64,000 nt of DNA from Puniceicoccaceae bacterium (GTDB lineage: Bacteria > Verrucomicrobiota > Verrucomicrobiia > Opitutales > Coraliomargaritaceae). Within the stretch, counting starts at the first letter, position 1; each line of letters starts with the position of its first letter. The notes below the pieces were generated by a model. The model searched no databases. It saw nothing but the letters and a program-made list of their open reading frames with translations, and had not been told where the DNA came from. Position numbers and translations under genes: made by a program. The DNA lies in the NCBI GenBank assembly GCA_902587165.1, contig CACIKF010000001.1, positions 1 through 64,000 of the forward strand. Reading direction: 5' to 3'. Of this stretch, positions 37,425-46,860 are shown one piece after another.

Positions 37425-38165
37425 ATGACTGCTACTGAAGAATCGTCCCAAAACCCAAAATACAAACGCATCATCCTCAAACTAAGCGGGGAAGTGCTAC
37501 GCAATAACGAAGATGGTGAACCCATCGATCCAGCGATCCTCAAAGCGATTTGCGAAGAGGTCAAAAAAGTTTACTATATCGGTGTTGAAATCGGCCTCGT
37601 GATCGGTGGCGGCAATATCTTTCGCGGCCTCAGTGGCGCCGAGATGAAAGGCGTCGACCGCACCACTGGTGACTACATGGGTATGCTCGCCACTGTGATC
37701 AACGGCCTCGCACTAATGGACTGCCTTGAAAAGCTCGGCGTGACCGTGCGCCTGCAAAGTGCCATACCCATGGATAAGCTGGCCGAGCCGTTTATCCTAC
37801 GACGCGCTACCCGGCACCTTGAGCGCGGCCGTGTAGTGATTTTCGCTGGGGGCACTGGTAACCCTTACTTCTCGACCGATACAGCCGCAGCGCTCCGTGC
37901 CAGCGAGATCGGTGCGGACATGCTGATGAAGGCGACCAAGGTCGACGGCATCTATAACAAGGATCCAAAAAAGCACGACGATGCAGTCAAATACGACCAC
38001 GTGCCCTACGTCGACGCCCTGCGTGAGCGCCTTGAGGTTATGGATTCAACCGCATTTTCTCTTTGTATGGAAAACCAGCTTCCTATTCTCGTTTTCAGTA
38101 TGCGCGAGCCTGGTTCAATCTATCGCGCCGTAATGGGCGAAGAGATCGGCACACTGGTCAACTAG
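37425..38165 (+). CDS. pyrH: UMP kinase
   Basis: Phosphorylates UMP to UDP; hexameric amino-acid-kinase fold, typically GTP-activated and UTP-inhibited. 246 residues from the ATG at 37425 with AAGAAG upstream; a GTG at 37392 is less likely. Seen: [13 protein letters not shown] (about 13-25), [43 protein letters not shown] (about 143-158) and [14 protein letters not shown]. The frr gene follows 33 bp later, the usual pair. Confidence 0.95.
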   Translation: MTATEESSQNPKYKRIILKLSGEVLRNNEDGEPIDPAILKAICEEVKKVYYIGVEIGLVIGGGNIFRGLSGAEMKGVDRTTGDYMGMLATVINGLALMDCLEKLGVTVRLQSAIPMDKLAEPFILRRATRHLERGRVVIFAGGTGNPYFSTDTAAALRASEIGADMLMKATKVDGIYNKDPKKHDDAVKYDHVPYVDALRERLEVMDSTAFSLCMENQLPILVFSMREPGSIYRAVMGEEIGTLVN

Positions 38166-38198
38166 CCCCTGCTCTTAAAAAATTTAACTTCTTACACC

Positions 38199-38756
38199 AT
38201 GCCAAAAGAAATCATCAAATCTATGAACGCCGACATGAAGAAGGCGGTCGATCACACGCTCCACGAATTCAGCAGCCTCCACACCGGCAAAGCTACGCCC
38301 GCAATGCTCGACGGTGTCCGCGTCAACGCCTACGGTAGTACAGTCAGCCTGAAAGAAGTCGCTGCGGTGACAACGCCGGATGCTCGTACCATCATGGTGC
38401 AGCCTTGGGATAAGAGCGTGATTAAAGATGTGGAAAAAGGTATCCAAGAAGCCAACCTTGGCCTAAACCCCATTATCGATGGCGGCATCCTCCGCGTGCC
38501 TGTGCCCGAACTCACTGGTGAACGCCGCCTAGAGCTTGCTAAGACAGCCGGCGGTATGGCCGAAGACGGACGTGTTCGCATACGCCAAGGTCGTCGTGAT
38601 GCACTCGACCTTCTTAAGTCTGCCAAGAACGACGACGGCCTACCCGAAGATGATTTTAAACGCCACGAAAAAGAAGTGCAAAAAGCCCACGACGACTATA
38701 TCTCCGAGATCAATGAGCACCTGACTCACAAGGAAGCTGAATTGAAGAAAGTCTGA
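38199..38756 (+). CDS. frr: Ribosome recycling factor
   Basis: Splits post-termination ribosomes with EF-G. The 185 residues match the family. Seen: helix 1 with ALHEFSSLHTGKATPAML-like text, then GSTVSLKEVAAVTTPDARTIMVQPWDKS (in parts, about 48-75), AILRVPVPELTGERR-type text and the long C-terminal helix with VRIRQGRRDALDLLK. Cotranscribed with pyrH. Confidence 0.95.
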   Translation: MPKEIIKSMNADMKKAVDHTLHEFSSLHTGKATPAMLDGVRVNAYGSTVSLKEVAAVTTPDARTIMVQPWDKSVIKDVEKGIQEANLGLNPIIDGGILRVPVPELTGERRLELAKTAGGMAEDGRVRIRQGRRDALDLLKSAKNDDGLPEDDFKRHEKEVQKAHDDYISEINEHLTHKEAELKKV

Positions 38757-38808
38757 CCCCGTAGATAGGAAGCAGAAGGCAGAACCATCTATCCTCTGAT
38801 CTCTAAAA

Positions 38809-39873
38809 ATGCTCACTACAGCCAAACGCATCGTCATCAAGCTCGGCACAGGTGTGTTGACTTCTGGTATCGGGGAATTGGACACGGCGCGCATCGCAAG
38901 GCTTTGCGATCAAGTCAACGCACTACGCCAGCTTGGCATTGAGGTAATCCTAGTCAGCTCAGGCGCAGTGGGTCTCGGCATGGGAAAGCTTAAACTGGAG
39001 AAGCGACCAAAGGACTTAGCCACCCTACAAGCTTGCGCCGCCCTCGGCCAAAGTATCTTAATTAACAACTGGCAACAATGCTTCGACCCACATGATCTGA
39101 CCGTTGCCCAGATTCTGCTGACCCGCGAAGACCTGCGCGCGCGCCACCGGCACAATGCAGTCTGCAACACTATCGGGCGACTACTAGCGAATGGTGCCGT
39201 GCCCATCGTCAACGAAAACGATACGGTCAGCGCCACCGAGATTAAGTTTGGCGATAACGACACCCTCTCTGCACTCGTGGCTAGTGTGGTGCATGCGGAC
39301 ATGCTCTTTATACTATCCAATATCCCCGGATTGATTGACATCCAAGGCACGGGCGAGGTGGTGCCAGTAATCGATACCATTACCGACGAAATCGAAGCAA
39401 TGGCCCATGGCACCAAGCAGGAGACCTCGGTCGGCGGTATGGTCAGTAAACTCTCTGCAGCCAAGATCGCACAACGTGCAGGCTGCGCAGTCATTATTGG
39501 TAGTGGTGGTGATTCGACACTTTTCAAGAAGCTGCTCGATGGCGAAAGCGTGGGCACCTATTTCGCGCCCAGCGAAGTGCCTGTAAAATCACACAAACGC
39601 TGGATTGCGATTCAAGACCACACACATGGCGCAGTTAATGTAGATGCGGGAGCGGTCGAAGCGATCCTCAATCGAGGCAAGAGTTTACTAGAAGCTGGAA
39701 TCACTAGCTGCGAGGGAAACTTCGAGGGCGGCGATGTCGTGCAAATTTGCGCCCCCAATGGCGATGTCATCGCGCATGGCGTCATCGACTTCGACATGGA
39801 ACTCATCAACAATGACTCACCTGTGCTCGAAGCTAGGGTGGTCGTGCACCGAAACAATTTAGTGCTATTGTAA
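38809..39873 (+). CDS. proB: Glutamate 5-kinase
   Basis: First step of proline synthesis. 354 residues: an amino acid kinase domain with RIVIKLGTGVLTSG (6-19), ILVSSGAVGLGMGKL (about 46-60), PIVNENDTVSATEIKFGDND (about 138-157, in part the glutamate site) and KLSAAKIAQRAGC, followed by a C-terminal PUA domain (about 275-354). ProA is not in the window. Convergent with the MBL hydrolase gene. Confidence 0.94.
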   Translation: MLTTAKRIVIKLGTGVLTSGIGELDTARIARLCDQVNALRQLGIEVILVSSGAVGLGMGKLKLEKRPKDLATLQACAALGQSILINNWQQCFDPHDLTVAQILLTREDLRARHRHNAVCNTIGRLLANGAVPIVNENDTVSATEIKFGDNDTLSALVASVVHADMLFILSNIPGLIDIQGTGEVVPVIDTITDEIEAMAHGTKQETSVGGMVSKLSAAKIAQRAGCAVIIGSGGDSTLFKKLLDGESVGTYFAPSEVPVKSHKRWIAIQDHTHGAVNVDAGAVEAILNRGKSLLEAGITSCEGNFEGGDVVQICAPNGDVIAHGVIDFDMELINNDSPVLEARVVVHRNNLVLL

Positions 39874-39913
39874 AGCTGTAGGGTCTTCACAAGTGAATCC
39901 CCTTAGCTTGCAA

Positions 39914-40696
39914 CTACCAACTAACTCGAAGCCCATCATAGGCCAAATGTACCGACTCGGGTAGCGAGGCCTCGGTCTGCTCGTGATCGACCATGTAGGT
40001 CATGTGGGTAATAAACGAGATCGCCGCACCCATTTCTTGCGCGATTTGAGCCGCTTGATCGATCGTCATGTGCGAGGGATGCGGGTTCGGGCGCAAGCCA
40101 TCGAGGATAACGACGTCGGATCCTTCAGCAATGAGACGGGCTTCTTCGCCGACTTCATTGCAATCAGTATAATAAGTAAACTGTTTGCCCGTTTCTGCCT
40201 CAGTAAAGACGAGACCGAGCACTTGAATTTTACCGTGTGGTAGCAGGACTGATTCGACCCTGCCGCCTGGCAAGTCCAAGGTCTTAGGCATGGACTCCAG
40301 CTGAAATGCTGGGTAGCCGCGGACCAAGGGTTTATCTAAAATTGCGTAAGGAAAAATCTGCCTGACTCGCTCCAAGCCTTCGACAGTACTGTAGACTGGA
40401 AGAGCATTGCCACCGTTCAAATCACAGAAACGGCGTAAATCATCCATCCCCAGGATGTGATCTGCGTGTCCGTGAGTAAGAATAAAGGTATCAACTTGAT
40501 CGAGCCCATGCTGGATGCACTGCATGCGGAACTCGGGCGCCGCATCGACTTGGATGTGGTGACCGCCCATCTCGACATGGATCGATGTGCGAGTACGCCA
40601 GTTCTTAGGATTGTCCAGATCGCAGCCATCACCCTCGGGTTGCGCAATCATAGGCACGCCTTGTGAGGTGCCAGTTCCTAGAAAAATAATATCCAT
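39914..40696 (-). CDS. MBL-fold metal hydrolase, PhnP-like
   Basis: 260 residues from the ATG at 40696 (MDIIFLGTGTSQGVP); 12 codons upstream are non-native. The metal-binding motif THGHADH is at about 73-79, preceded by IQVDAAPEFRMQ; a later PHPSHMTIDQA His and the final THMTYMVDHEQ complete the metal site. The fold and the GTGTSQGVP start match the PhnP/RNase Z-related phosphodiesterase branch. It follows oleD on the same strand by about 85 bp and may share its transcript. The substrate is unknown. Confidence 0.82.
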   Translation of the reverse strand: MDIIFLGTGTSQGVPMIAQPEGDGCDLDNPKNWRTRTSIHVEMGGHHIQVDAAPEFRMQCIQHGLDQVDTFILTHGHADHILGMDDLRRFCDLNGGNALPVYSTVEGLERVRQIFPYAILDKPLVRGYPAFQLESMPKTLDLPGGRVESVLLPHGKIQVLGLVFTEAETGKQFTYYTDCNEVGEEARLIAEGSDVVILDGLRPNPHPSHMTIDQAAQIAQEMGAAISFITHMTYMVDHEQTEASLPESVHLAYDGLRVSW

Positions 40697-40780
40697 GCAA
40701 GAGGGGATGTCGCGAAGTATCCGAGCTGGCAACTCATCCCGGCGAGTTTGGCCAAATTTTTCGACCAGCTATGCCAAAGC

Positions 40781-41782
40781 TTAGAATCCACGTGCTTTCA
40801 GGTCTTCGATGGTCGCCTTCAGCGCTGTTTCCATATCAACGGTAGCCTTGTAGCCAAGATGCCTATTCGCCACTTCAGTGTCAAAGTAGTGATCTTTAGC
40901 CAGCTCGACCGCGACAAAGCGGGTGATCGGGGGTTCGCCAGGTTTAGAGAAAACCTTCCAAACGCATTCAGCAACGGCTCCCGCCGCATAGGCTAAAAGG
41001 AGCGGCATTCGCTTTGTTAATGGTGGATGACCTAGGCCCTCAAGTATCTGGTTAAGCCATGACCAAAGTTCTACTGGTTCACCCTGCGAAATGAAGTAGG
41101 CCTGCCCAGCACAGGTTCCTGCGTTGCGAGATTCCAGGGCATCCAGTGCGTTTAAATGTGCCGCTGCCACATCGTCGACGTAAGAGACATCGACTCGGTT
41201 TGTACCCTCACCGACAATCTTTAAGCGCCCCGCTTTCACGCTTTCAATCACGCGCGGCAAAAGGTGAGGGTCGCCAGGACCGAAGATCAGGTGAGGGCGC
41301 AATGCGAGAACCTTGAGCGTATCGCAATTAGCGGCTAAAGCTTCTTTTTCAGCGATCGCCTTAGTGTGCGCATAGTAGCAGAGCCAGTTGCGCCCATAGG
41401 GCATCTCTGGCCCGCCGCCCCGAATCGGCTGCCCGTTAAAGACGACACTCGGCGTGCTCGTATAAACGAGGCGAGCGATGCCCTCGGTCCTGCAGGCCTC
41501 AAGCACGTTACGTGTGCCGACCACATTCGGCTGATAAAAACTCTCCCAACTGCCCCACACCCCTGCCTTAGCCGCGACATGGAAGACCGCATCCATCCCA
41601 AAACAAGCCTCTCTCACGTCAGTGGGATTGGCCAATTCCCCGCAAATGACTTCAACGCCTTTCTGCTCCAAAGCTGGCTGTGCTGAGCGCCCGAACGAAC
41701 GAACTTGGTAACCGCGGGCTAGTAAGCGATCGACCAGATAGCTACCAACAAATCCCCCGCCCCCTGTGACTAATACATTCAT
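40781..41782 (-). CDS. oleD: 2-alkyl-3-oxoalkanoate reductase OleD
   Basis: An extended SDR / 3-beta-HSD-type reductase. In olefin biosynthesis OleD reduces the beta-keto acid made by OleA to a beta-hydroxy acid. 333 residues: NAD(P) loop VLVTGGGGFVGSYLVDRLL (3-21), VFHVAAKAGVWGSWESFY (about 66-83, very OleD-like), Ser in LVYTSTPSVVFNG, active-site YYAHTKA (about 135-141) and LRPHLIFGPGD. It starts 9 bp after oleC on the same strand. The pairing with OleC makes this call much firmer than a general epimerase call. OleA and OleB are not next to it. Confidence 0.85.
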   Translation of the reverse strand: MNVLVTGGGGFVGSYLVDRLLARGYQVRSFGRSAQPALEQKGVEVICGELANPTDVREACFGMDAVFHVAAKAGVWGSWESFYQPNVVGTRNVLEACRTEGIARLVYTSTPSVVFNGQPIRGGGPEMPYGRNWLCYYAHTKAIAEKEALAANCDTLKVLALRPHLIFGPGDPHLLPRVIESVKAGRLKIVGEGTNRVDVSYVDDVAAAHLNALDALESRNAGTCAGQAYFISQGEPVELWSWLNQILEGLGHPPLTKRMPLLLAYAAGAVAECVWKVFSKPGEPPITRFVAVELAKDHYFDTEVANRHLGYKATVDMETALKATIEDLKARGF

Positions 41783-41791
41783 CGAATAAAA

Positions 41792-43411
41792 TTATTTCAG
41801 CGCAAATTTCCGCGCAAGCGACAAACGATGGATCTTAGCATTATGCCTTACATCCACAGGGAAGTTTGCCTCAAAAAAGAAGTCTTTGATTGCAACTGTC
41901 TGTGTATTTTTTTGCCCAAGCTCTCTGAGTGACTCAATGAAGCGCGCGCGCTCTTCAGTTGACTTAGGAAAAGCAGACTTTTCTGGTTCGATCACGATAG
42001 CAGGTCGTCCCTGGCACAAATCGATCAAGGCAGAGCGGTAGACCCATGGATGTGCGTTAAAAATAGCTTCGCAACAATCGGTATACATCGCACCCACTTC
42101 CGTCATTACTCGCTCTAGTTTACGACCACAAAACCAGAGTCGATCCGAATCATCTAGCCGACCCATATCCCCCATACGATGCCACTGCTTCGCGCCATCC
42201 ACGATCTTCGAGTCCGCATCTGCTTCGGGTAAATAATCGTAGCCGCGAGTGACCGAAGCACCTTGAACAATAATCTCTCCTATCGAACCTGCGGGCAATT
42301 CCACTACCTGCTCAATCGTAGCAATTGGGCCCTCGGTCGGCTCTACAATGCGTATCAACACATTGGGTAAGGGACGCCCCACGCAAGTCCCCTCCCCTTT
42401 TTGTGTGCGGACGGCGGTCTGCTCTAACACCTCCCTCGCAGAAATCGAACTCACAGGCAACGCCTCTGTTGCTCCGTAAGGGGTATGGATTTCGCCATTG
42501 GGAATAATCGCGCGCATCTTCGCCATCAGCGCTGGCGGCACCGGCGCACCCGCGATCAAAATGCGACGAATTGTAGGCAAAGTAATCGATTTGCGCTCGC
42601 AATACCGTGCGATCTTAATCCACAGAGTGGGTGAACCAAAACTATTCGTTACCGAATTCTGCTGGATCGCACGCACGATTTGCTCTGGGTCGACGGAGGC
42701 TGGACGGCTTGGATTCATATCTGGCACTACGGTGCACATGCCCAGCGCCGGATTAAAAAGTGCAAATACTGGTAACATCGGCAGATCCACCTCGCCCGGC
42801 TCGATTCCATATTGGCGGCGAATCGCCTCCACTTGTGCAAGAAACATTCCATGCTCATAGAGCACGCCTTTGGCCGCACCAGTCGAGCCAGAGGTAAATA
42901 AAATTGCCGCCAGTTCATCTTCCGCAGAATCAACCACCTCGAAAGCACCATGACCTTTAAAACCACCAATCTGTTTTTCGAAGCCACGCCCTACGCAGAT
43001 CTTAATGTCGACCCCACTAAAGCTTGGGCGGAATAAACAAGCGCTCCAAATGGCTGGCGGAATGCCGACCAGTGCCTTTGGTTTTGAGTGACGCACACAA
43101 CGAAGAAACTTTTTTAAGCCCATTCCTGGATCGATCACGATCGGTACCGCGCCCATCTTAAAGAGCGCAAAGACAATTCGAATCAAATCCAGTCCGGGCC
43201 GTAACATCAATAAGACCCGCGAGCCACGCCGCATACCTTTCGTGAAGAAATAATGTCCTGCGGCCGAAGCCTCCGCTTCCAATTCAGCAAAGCTACGCTC
43301 TGTATATCGGATCGCCCCATCGCTATCATGACTGAAAGGAGCACGCACCGCAGCCGCTGTCGGTTGAGTGACCGCTTGCTGAGCAAGGAAATGAGCAACG
43401 TTAAAAGCCAT
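41792..43411 (-). CDS. oleC: Acyl-adenylating beta-lactone synthetase OleC
   Basis: 539 residues of the ANL superfamily. Known OleC enzymes turn beta-hydroxy acids into beta-lactones with ATP. OleC-like features: VLLMLRPGLDLIRIVFALFKMG with PIVIDPGMGLKKF just after it (about 67-110), the P-loop LFTSGSTGAAKGVLYEH (about 172-188), HTPYGATEALPVSSI (about 313-327) and the GDMGRLDDSDRLWFCGRK hinge region. The PGMG and YGATEALP blocks distinguish it from ordinary acyl-CoA ligases. Downstream is oleD; upstream is divergent ppx. The products would be long-chain beta-lactones or, with OleB, olefins. Confidence 0.87.
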   Translation of the reverse strand: MAFNVAHFLAQQAVTQPTAAAVRAPFSHDSDGAIRYTERSFAELEAEASAAGHYFFTKGMRRGSRVLLMLRPGLDLIRIVFALFKMGAVPIVIDPGMGLKKFLRCVRHSKPKALVGIPPAIWSACLFRPSFSGVDIKICVGRGFEKQIGGFKGHGAFEVVDSAEDELAAILFTSGSTGAAKGVLYEHGMFLAQVEAIRRQYGIEPGEVDLPMLPVFALFNPALGMCTVVPDMNPSRPASVDPEQIVRAIQQNSVTNSFGSPTLWIKIARYCERKSITLPTIRRILIAGAPVPPALMAKMRAIIPNGEIHTPYGATEALPVSSISAREVLEQTAVRTQKGEGTCVGRPLPNVLIRIVEPTEGPIATIEQVVELPAGSIGEIIVQGASVTRGYDYLPEADADSKIVDGAKQWHRMGDMGRLDDSDRLWFCGRKLERVMTEVGAMYTDCCEAIFNAHPWVYRSALIDLCQGRPAIVIEPEKSAFPKSTEERARFIESLRELGQKNTQTVAIKDFFFEANFPVDVRHNAKIHRLSLARKFALK

Positions 43412-43484
43412 CTTCTGAATATAAGAGTATGTAGCGCATTCCGCTGTGACGGCTAGCGTTTTTTGAAGAATAAAGGCTCAGCTC

Positions 43485-43542
43485 TGGGCGGAGGCTAGAG
43501 CGCCCACTCGCAGTTAGCTATAAGGATTGGTAGCCTCCGTCC
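43485..43542. repeat. Alternative hairpins in the oleC/ppx intergenic region
   Basis: GGGCGGAGGCTA (43486-43497) pairs with TAGCCTCCGTCC (43531-43542) over 12 bp with one G-U, loop 33 nt. The same left arm, as TGGGCG (43485-43490), can pair instead with CGCCCA (43501-43506). The two structures exclude each other. The region is upstream of both divergent genes; it could be a leader switch for ppx or a dispersed repeat. Confidence 0.4.
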
Positions 43543-43594
43543 TGCATCTCCATCCATTCTTGACGAATCCATTTCCGACCCATGCCATAAGCTT

Positions 43595-44548
43595 ATGCCA
43601 GATAATGTTGCAGTCATCGATGTGGGCAGTAACTCGATCAAGTTACTGGTCGCTCGTGCGGGAGCTAAGCCAAACAGTCTCGAAACACTCTGCAGCAAAA
43701 CCATCGAGACGCGAATCAGCGGTGGGATCAGCAGTAAATTGCCTAGCTTAAACGAAGACGCAATCACCGCGGGTACTACCACGATCGCCAAACTGCAAAA
43801 CATGGCGCAAAACTACCAGCCAGATCGCACTGTAGTTGTAGCAACGAGCGCGGTTCGAGATGCCATTAACGGCGATGACTTCGTACAAAACGTTGCAGAA
43901 GCCACGGGTTTACAGATGCGTACACTCAGCGGCACGGAAGAGGCCAACTATATCGGGCAAGGGATCAGTTGCGACCCTGTCATTGGGGGCATGACAAGTT
44001 TTATTCAGACCGACATTGGCGGAGGCAGCCTCGAACTCATTCGCTTTGAAGCCGGTCAGATTCAACAAGCCATCTCCCTGCAACTCGGCGCAGTCCGACT
44101 GACCGAGCGTTTCGTAGAAGACGCAGATGCCCCACTCACCCTAAAAATCGAAGCATCCATCCGTAGATACGTCACCGAGCAACTAATGAGCAGCGACTTC
44201 GACTTCAGCCCCGCCGAACTCCCGCTCATAGGGACGGGTGGAGCCTACGCCGTAAGCCGCGCCATGCTCGTCGCCGAAACGGACTCTGACATCGAGCACT
44301 CCTTACCGCATCTCGAACGATCTACTCTCAGCCAGTTAAAGAATAAGCTCGCCCCACTCCCGCTTCGGGAGCGCTTCAGTATCCCACATCTCCCCGCCGC
44401 CCGTGCCGACATCATGCCCACCGCATTGATCACTATTGATGCCTTGCTCGAAGTCGCCAACCGCTCCAGCCTAACCCACTCCTTCTATAATCTCCGTTAC
44501 GGAGTCGCTGCCAATCTGCTAAAGCAACAAACGAAGTGGCGACTTTAG
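43595..44548 (+). CDS. ppx: Ppx/GppA family phosphatase
   Basis: 317 residues, the two-lobed ASKHA core without the C-terminal helical domain of the long E. coli Ppx. Seen: [18 protein letters not shown] (6-23), [16 protein letters not shown] (about 86-101), [15 protein letters not shown] and the phosphate loop [13 protein letters not shown] (about 142-154). It hydrolyses polyphosphate and/or pppGpp. A PPK2 gene lies 19 kb away; the two are not linked. Confidence 0.9.
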   Translation: MPDNVAVIDVGSNSIKLLVARAGAKPNSLETLCSKTIETRISGGISSKLPSLNEDAITAGTTTIAKLQNMAQNYQPDRTVVVATSAVRDAINGDDFVQNVAEATGLQMRTLSGTEEANYIGQGISCDPVIGGMTSFIQTDIGGGSLELIRFEAGQIQQAISLQLGAVRLTERFVEDADAPLTLKIEASIRRYVTEQLMSSDFDFSPAELPLIGTGGAYAVSRAMLVAETDSDIEHSLPHLERSTLSQLKNKLAPLPLRERFSIPHLPAARADIMPTALITIDALLEVANRSSLTHSFYNLRYGVAANLLKQQTKWRL

Positions 44549-44613
44549 TCGCCCTATTTCAACATTTCATATCCAACTTACAAGTGGCTGAAGCCCCTAC
44601 TGCCCAGTCCATT

Positions 44614-45189
44614 ATGGCCAAACTCTACTTCTACTACTCTGCAATGAACGCGGGCAAAAGTACTGTACTCCTTCAGTCCAGTCACAATTACCACGAACGT
44701 GGCATGAAGACCCTCCTGCTCACGCCTGTCATTAATCAAAGAGACGGTAAGGGCAAAATCGCGTCTCGAATCGGGCTGTCGAAAGAAGCTAAGTCCTTCA
44801 ATCAAGAAGACGATTTACTGCTCCTCATTAACACCACCCACGAACAATATCCCATCGCCTGCGTCTTGATCGACGAAGCCCAATTTCTGACCCGCCCTCA
44901 AGTCGAGCAGCTGGCCAAAGTGGCTGACCAAGCTGGCATACCTGTCCTCTGCTACGGCCTTCGCACCGACTTCCAGGGCAATCTATTTCCGGGTAGCGCG
45001 GCCCTCCTCGGCTGGGCAGATAACCTGATCGAGCTCAAGACCATCTGCCACTGCGGTCGCAAAGCTACCATGAATCTCCGTACCGACGCCGAAGGCAAGC
45101 CGATCAAAGAAGGCGAACAAGTCGAAATCGGTGGCAACGAACGCTATGTCGCTATGTGTCGAAAGTGCTTTGTCGAAGCAATGTCTTAG
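44614..45189 (+). CDS. tdk: Thymidine kinase, type II
   Basis: 191 residues from the ATG at 44614 ([16 protein letters not shown]), which places the ATP loop [13 protein letters not shown] at the very N-terminus, as in the family. VLIDEAQFL (about 84-92) is the Walker B / catalytic Glu region; [17 protein letters not shown] is the lasso/flap part. The zinc Cys are in CHCGRKA and CRKC near the C-terminus. Salvages thymidine to dTMP. The frame extends back over the ppx stop but that part is non-native. Confidence 0.95.
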   Translation: MAKLYFYYSAMNAGKSTVLLQSSHNYHERGMKTLLLTPVINQRDGKGKIASRIGLSKEAKSFNQEDDLLLLINTTHEQYPIACVLIDEAQFLTRPQVEQLAKVADQAGIPVLCYGLRTDFQGNLFPGSAALLGWADNLIELKTICHCGRKATMNLRTDAEGKPIKEGEQVEIGGNERYVAMCRKCFVEAMS

Positions 45190-45222
45190 CGGCTCTCCAC
45201 TTTCTGCACCTCAATTCAACTC

Positions 45223-46062
45223 ATGAACGAATACGAACTCATCGACAGCGGCCACGGGCGCAAGTTGGAACGCTTCGGCAAGATCACCCTTGACCGTCCC
45301 TGCGCGCAGGCCGTCTGGAACCCGAGCAAGCCTGCCCTCTGGAAGCAGGCCGATGCCTTCTTCACCCGTAAGCAAGGTCTCGAATGGCGCGGCCGCGACA
45401 AGCTACCCGACTCTTGGATCGCAGAAGTCAAGGGCGTCAAAATGAAGCTCTCTACCACAGACTTCGGCCACCTAGGCGTCTTTCCTGAGACCCGTGCCAT
45501 GTGGGAATGGATACGTGACACCCTCAAAAAGGAAAGCACTCAGCGTCGTGAGCCACTCAACTTCCTCAACCTCTTCGCCTACTCTGGTGGTGCCACCCTT
45601 GCCGCAGCACAAGGCGGCGCTCATTGCTGTCACGTTGACGCCTCAAAAGGTATGGTCGCATGGGCACGAGAGAACGCCAAACTGAACGGACTTGAAGGCC
45701 ACCCTGTCCGCTGGATTGTGGACGACGTCAATAAGTTCCTTGCCCGCGAGATTAAACGCGGCCGCCGCTACGATGCCATCCTTCTTGACCCACCGTCCTT
45801 TGGTCGCGGAAAAGGCGGCGAGTTCTACAAGATCGAGCACGCTCTCTTAGAAACCTTGCAACTCGTACGAAAAGTAATGAGCGATCAGCCCTGCTTCCTT
45901 TACCTTACCAGCCACACACCCGGCTTCACTCCAATTGCATTGAAAAACTTGATACAACAGCTAATGGACAAAGGCCGACTAGATTGTGGCGAGATGCTCT
46001 TGACAGGAAAAGAGAGCGCCTTCGACGTCCCCAGCGGCACTTGGGCTCGGTGGGAGAGGTAA
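45223..46062 (+). CDS. RlmI-like SAM-dependent methyltransferase (23S rRNA type)
   Basis: 279 residues. Domain features: an N-terminal part with [30 protein letters not shown] (about 88-107), then the Rossmann SAM loop [19 protein letters not shown] (about 124-142), [20 protein letters not shown] and the catalytic [11 protein letters not shown] (about 192-202). It resembles RlmI/RlmK-type m5C methyltransferases without a PUA domain. The substrate base is not certain. Confidence 0.82.
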   Translation: MNEYELIDSGHGRKLERFGKITLDRPCAQAVWNPSKPALWKQADAFFTRKQGLEWRGRDKLPDSWIAEVKGVKMKLSTTDFGHLGVFPETRAMWEWIRDTLKKESTQRREPLNFLNLFAYSGGATLAAAQGGAHCCHVDASKGMVAWARENAKLNGLEGHPVRWIVDDVNKFLAREIKRGRRYDAILLDPPSFGRGKGGEFYKIEHALLETLQLVRKVMSDQPCFLYLTSHTPGFTPIALKNLIQQLMDKGRLDCGEMLLTGKESAFDVPSGTWARWER

Positions 46063-46233
46063 TTGCAACAAGCATCGCCTTTGAGTAGCGCGCCTAGGCT
46101 TGGTGGTCTCAGAGCAGCCCACACAGCAAGGCGGATAGGAGGAAATACCAGCAAATGATCGCAGCGGGGATATTATCTTGATGTCTAACTTATTATTTAT
46201 TTTTATCTTTATGCCAAGATTATTGCGAAATTT

Positions 46234-46686
46234 TTATATCTTTTTCAATTTCTGGCTTCGCTGACCTAATTTACGCATGAGGCCAGCGAATTGAACGCGC
46301 TCATCCCCTGAGAATTCGATAAACAACTCATCCAGATCCTCGGCATGCGCAACAAAGGCCTCTTGGATCAAACTCATACCCTCATTAGTCAAATGAACCA
46401 GCACGACTCGGGCATCGCCTTCACTTCGCTCACGGATAACTAGACCCTTTTTCTCAAGTCGCTGAACGGCCGTCGTCATCGATCCACTCGTAAGCAGCAC
46501 TTTTTCCCCGATAGCATTGACTGGTAAAGAGCCGTTATGGAGCAATACCTCAAGCACAGCGTAATCAGAAAGACTAGCAAAGCCTTGCGCAGCGATACTC
46601 TGATGGTCATAGCGCATAACTGCATGCGAAGCTTTCCAAAAAAGAAGGAATAAGTGTGAACCGGAATTTTGGTAAATTTTTGGCAT
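46234..46686 (-). CDS. MarR-family transcriptional regulator
   Basis: 150 residues with the winged-helix core: FASLSDYAVLEVLLHNGSLPVNAIGEKVLLTSGSMTTAVQRLEKKGLV in parts (about 38-85), then the wing RERSEGDARVVLVHLTNEG. C-terminal helices give the dimer interface. A perfect 20-bp palindrome lies 20 bp upstream of its start, so autorepression is likely. The ligand and other targets are unknown; an upstream flavoprotein gene on the same strand is a candidate. Confidence 0.9.
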   Translation of the reverse strand: MPKIYQNSGSHLFLLFWKASHAVMRYDHQSIAAQGFASLSDYAVLEVLLHNGSLPVNAIGEKVLLTSGSMTTAVQRLEKKGLVIRERSEGDARVVLVHLTNEGMSLIQEAFVAHAEDLDELFIEFSGDERVQFAGLMRKLGQRSQKLKKI

Positions 46687-46705
46687 AAGCCAACACTATA
46701 TCTAA

Positions 46706-46725
46706 ATAACTTGACGTCAAGTTAT
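46706..46725. promoter_or_regulatory. 20-bp perfect palindrome, candidate MarR operator
   Basis: ATAACTTGACGTCAAGTTAT reads the same on both strands. It sits 20-39 bp upstream of the marR start, where promoter elements are expected. Size and AT-rich arms suit a dimeric MarR protein. Confidence 0.7.
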
Positions 46726-46860
46726 AATTGGGAATTTGCGACACCTTTTTGCAAATTTTCCCACAAACGGGAAATTTTTCCTCTCGACTAGTCGCCGTCG
46801 CTTATGAGCTTTAACTGCCCTACAGTAGGTGTGGGGCGAGATACAAGCCATACGGCTGAC

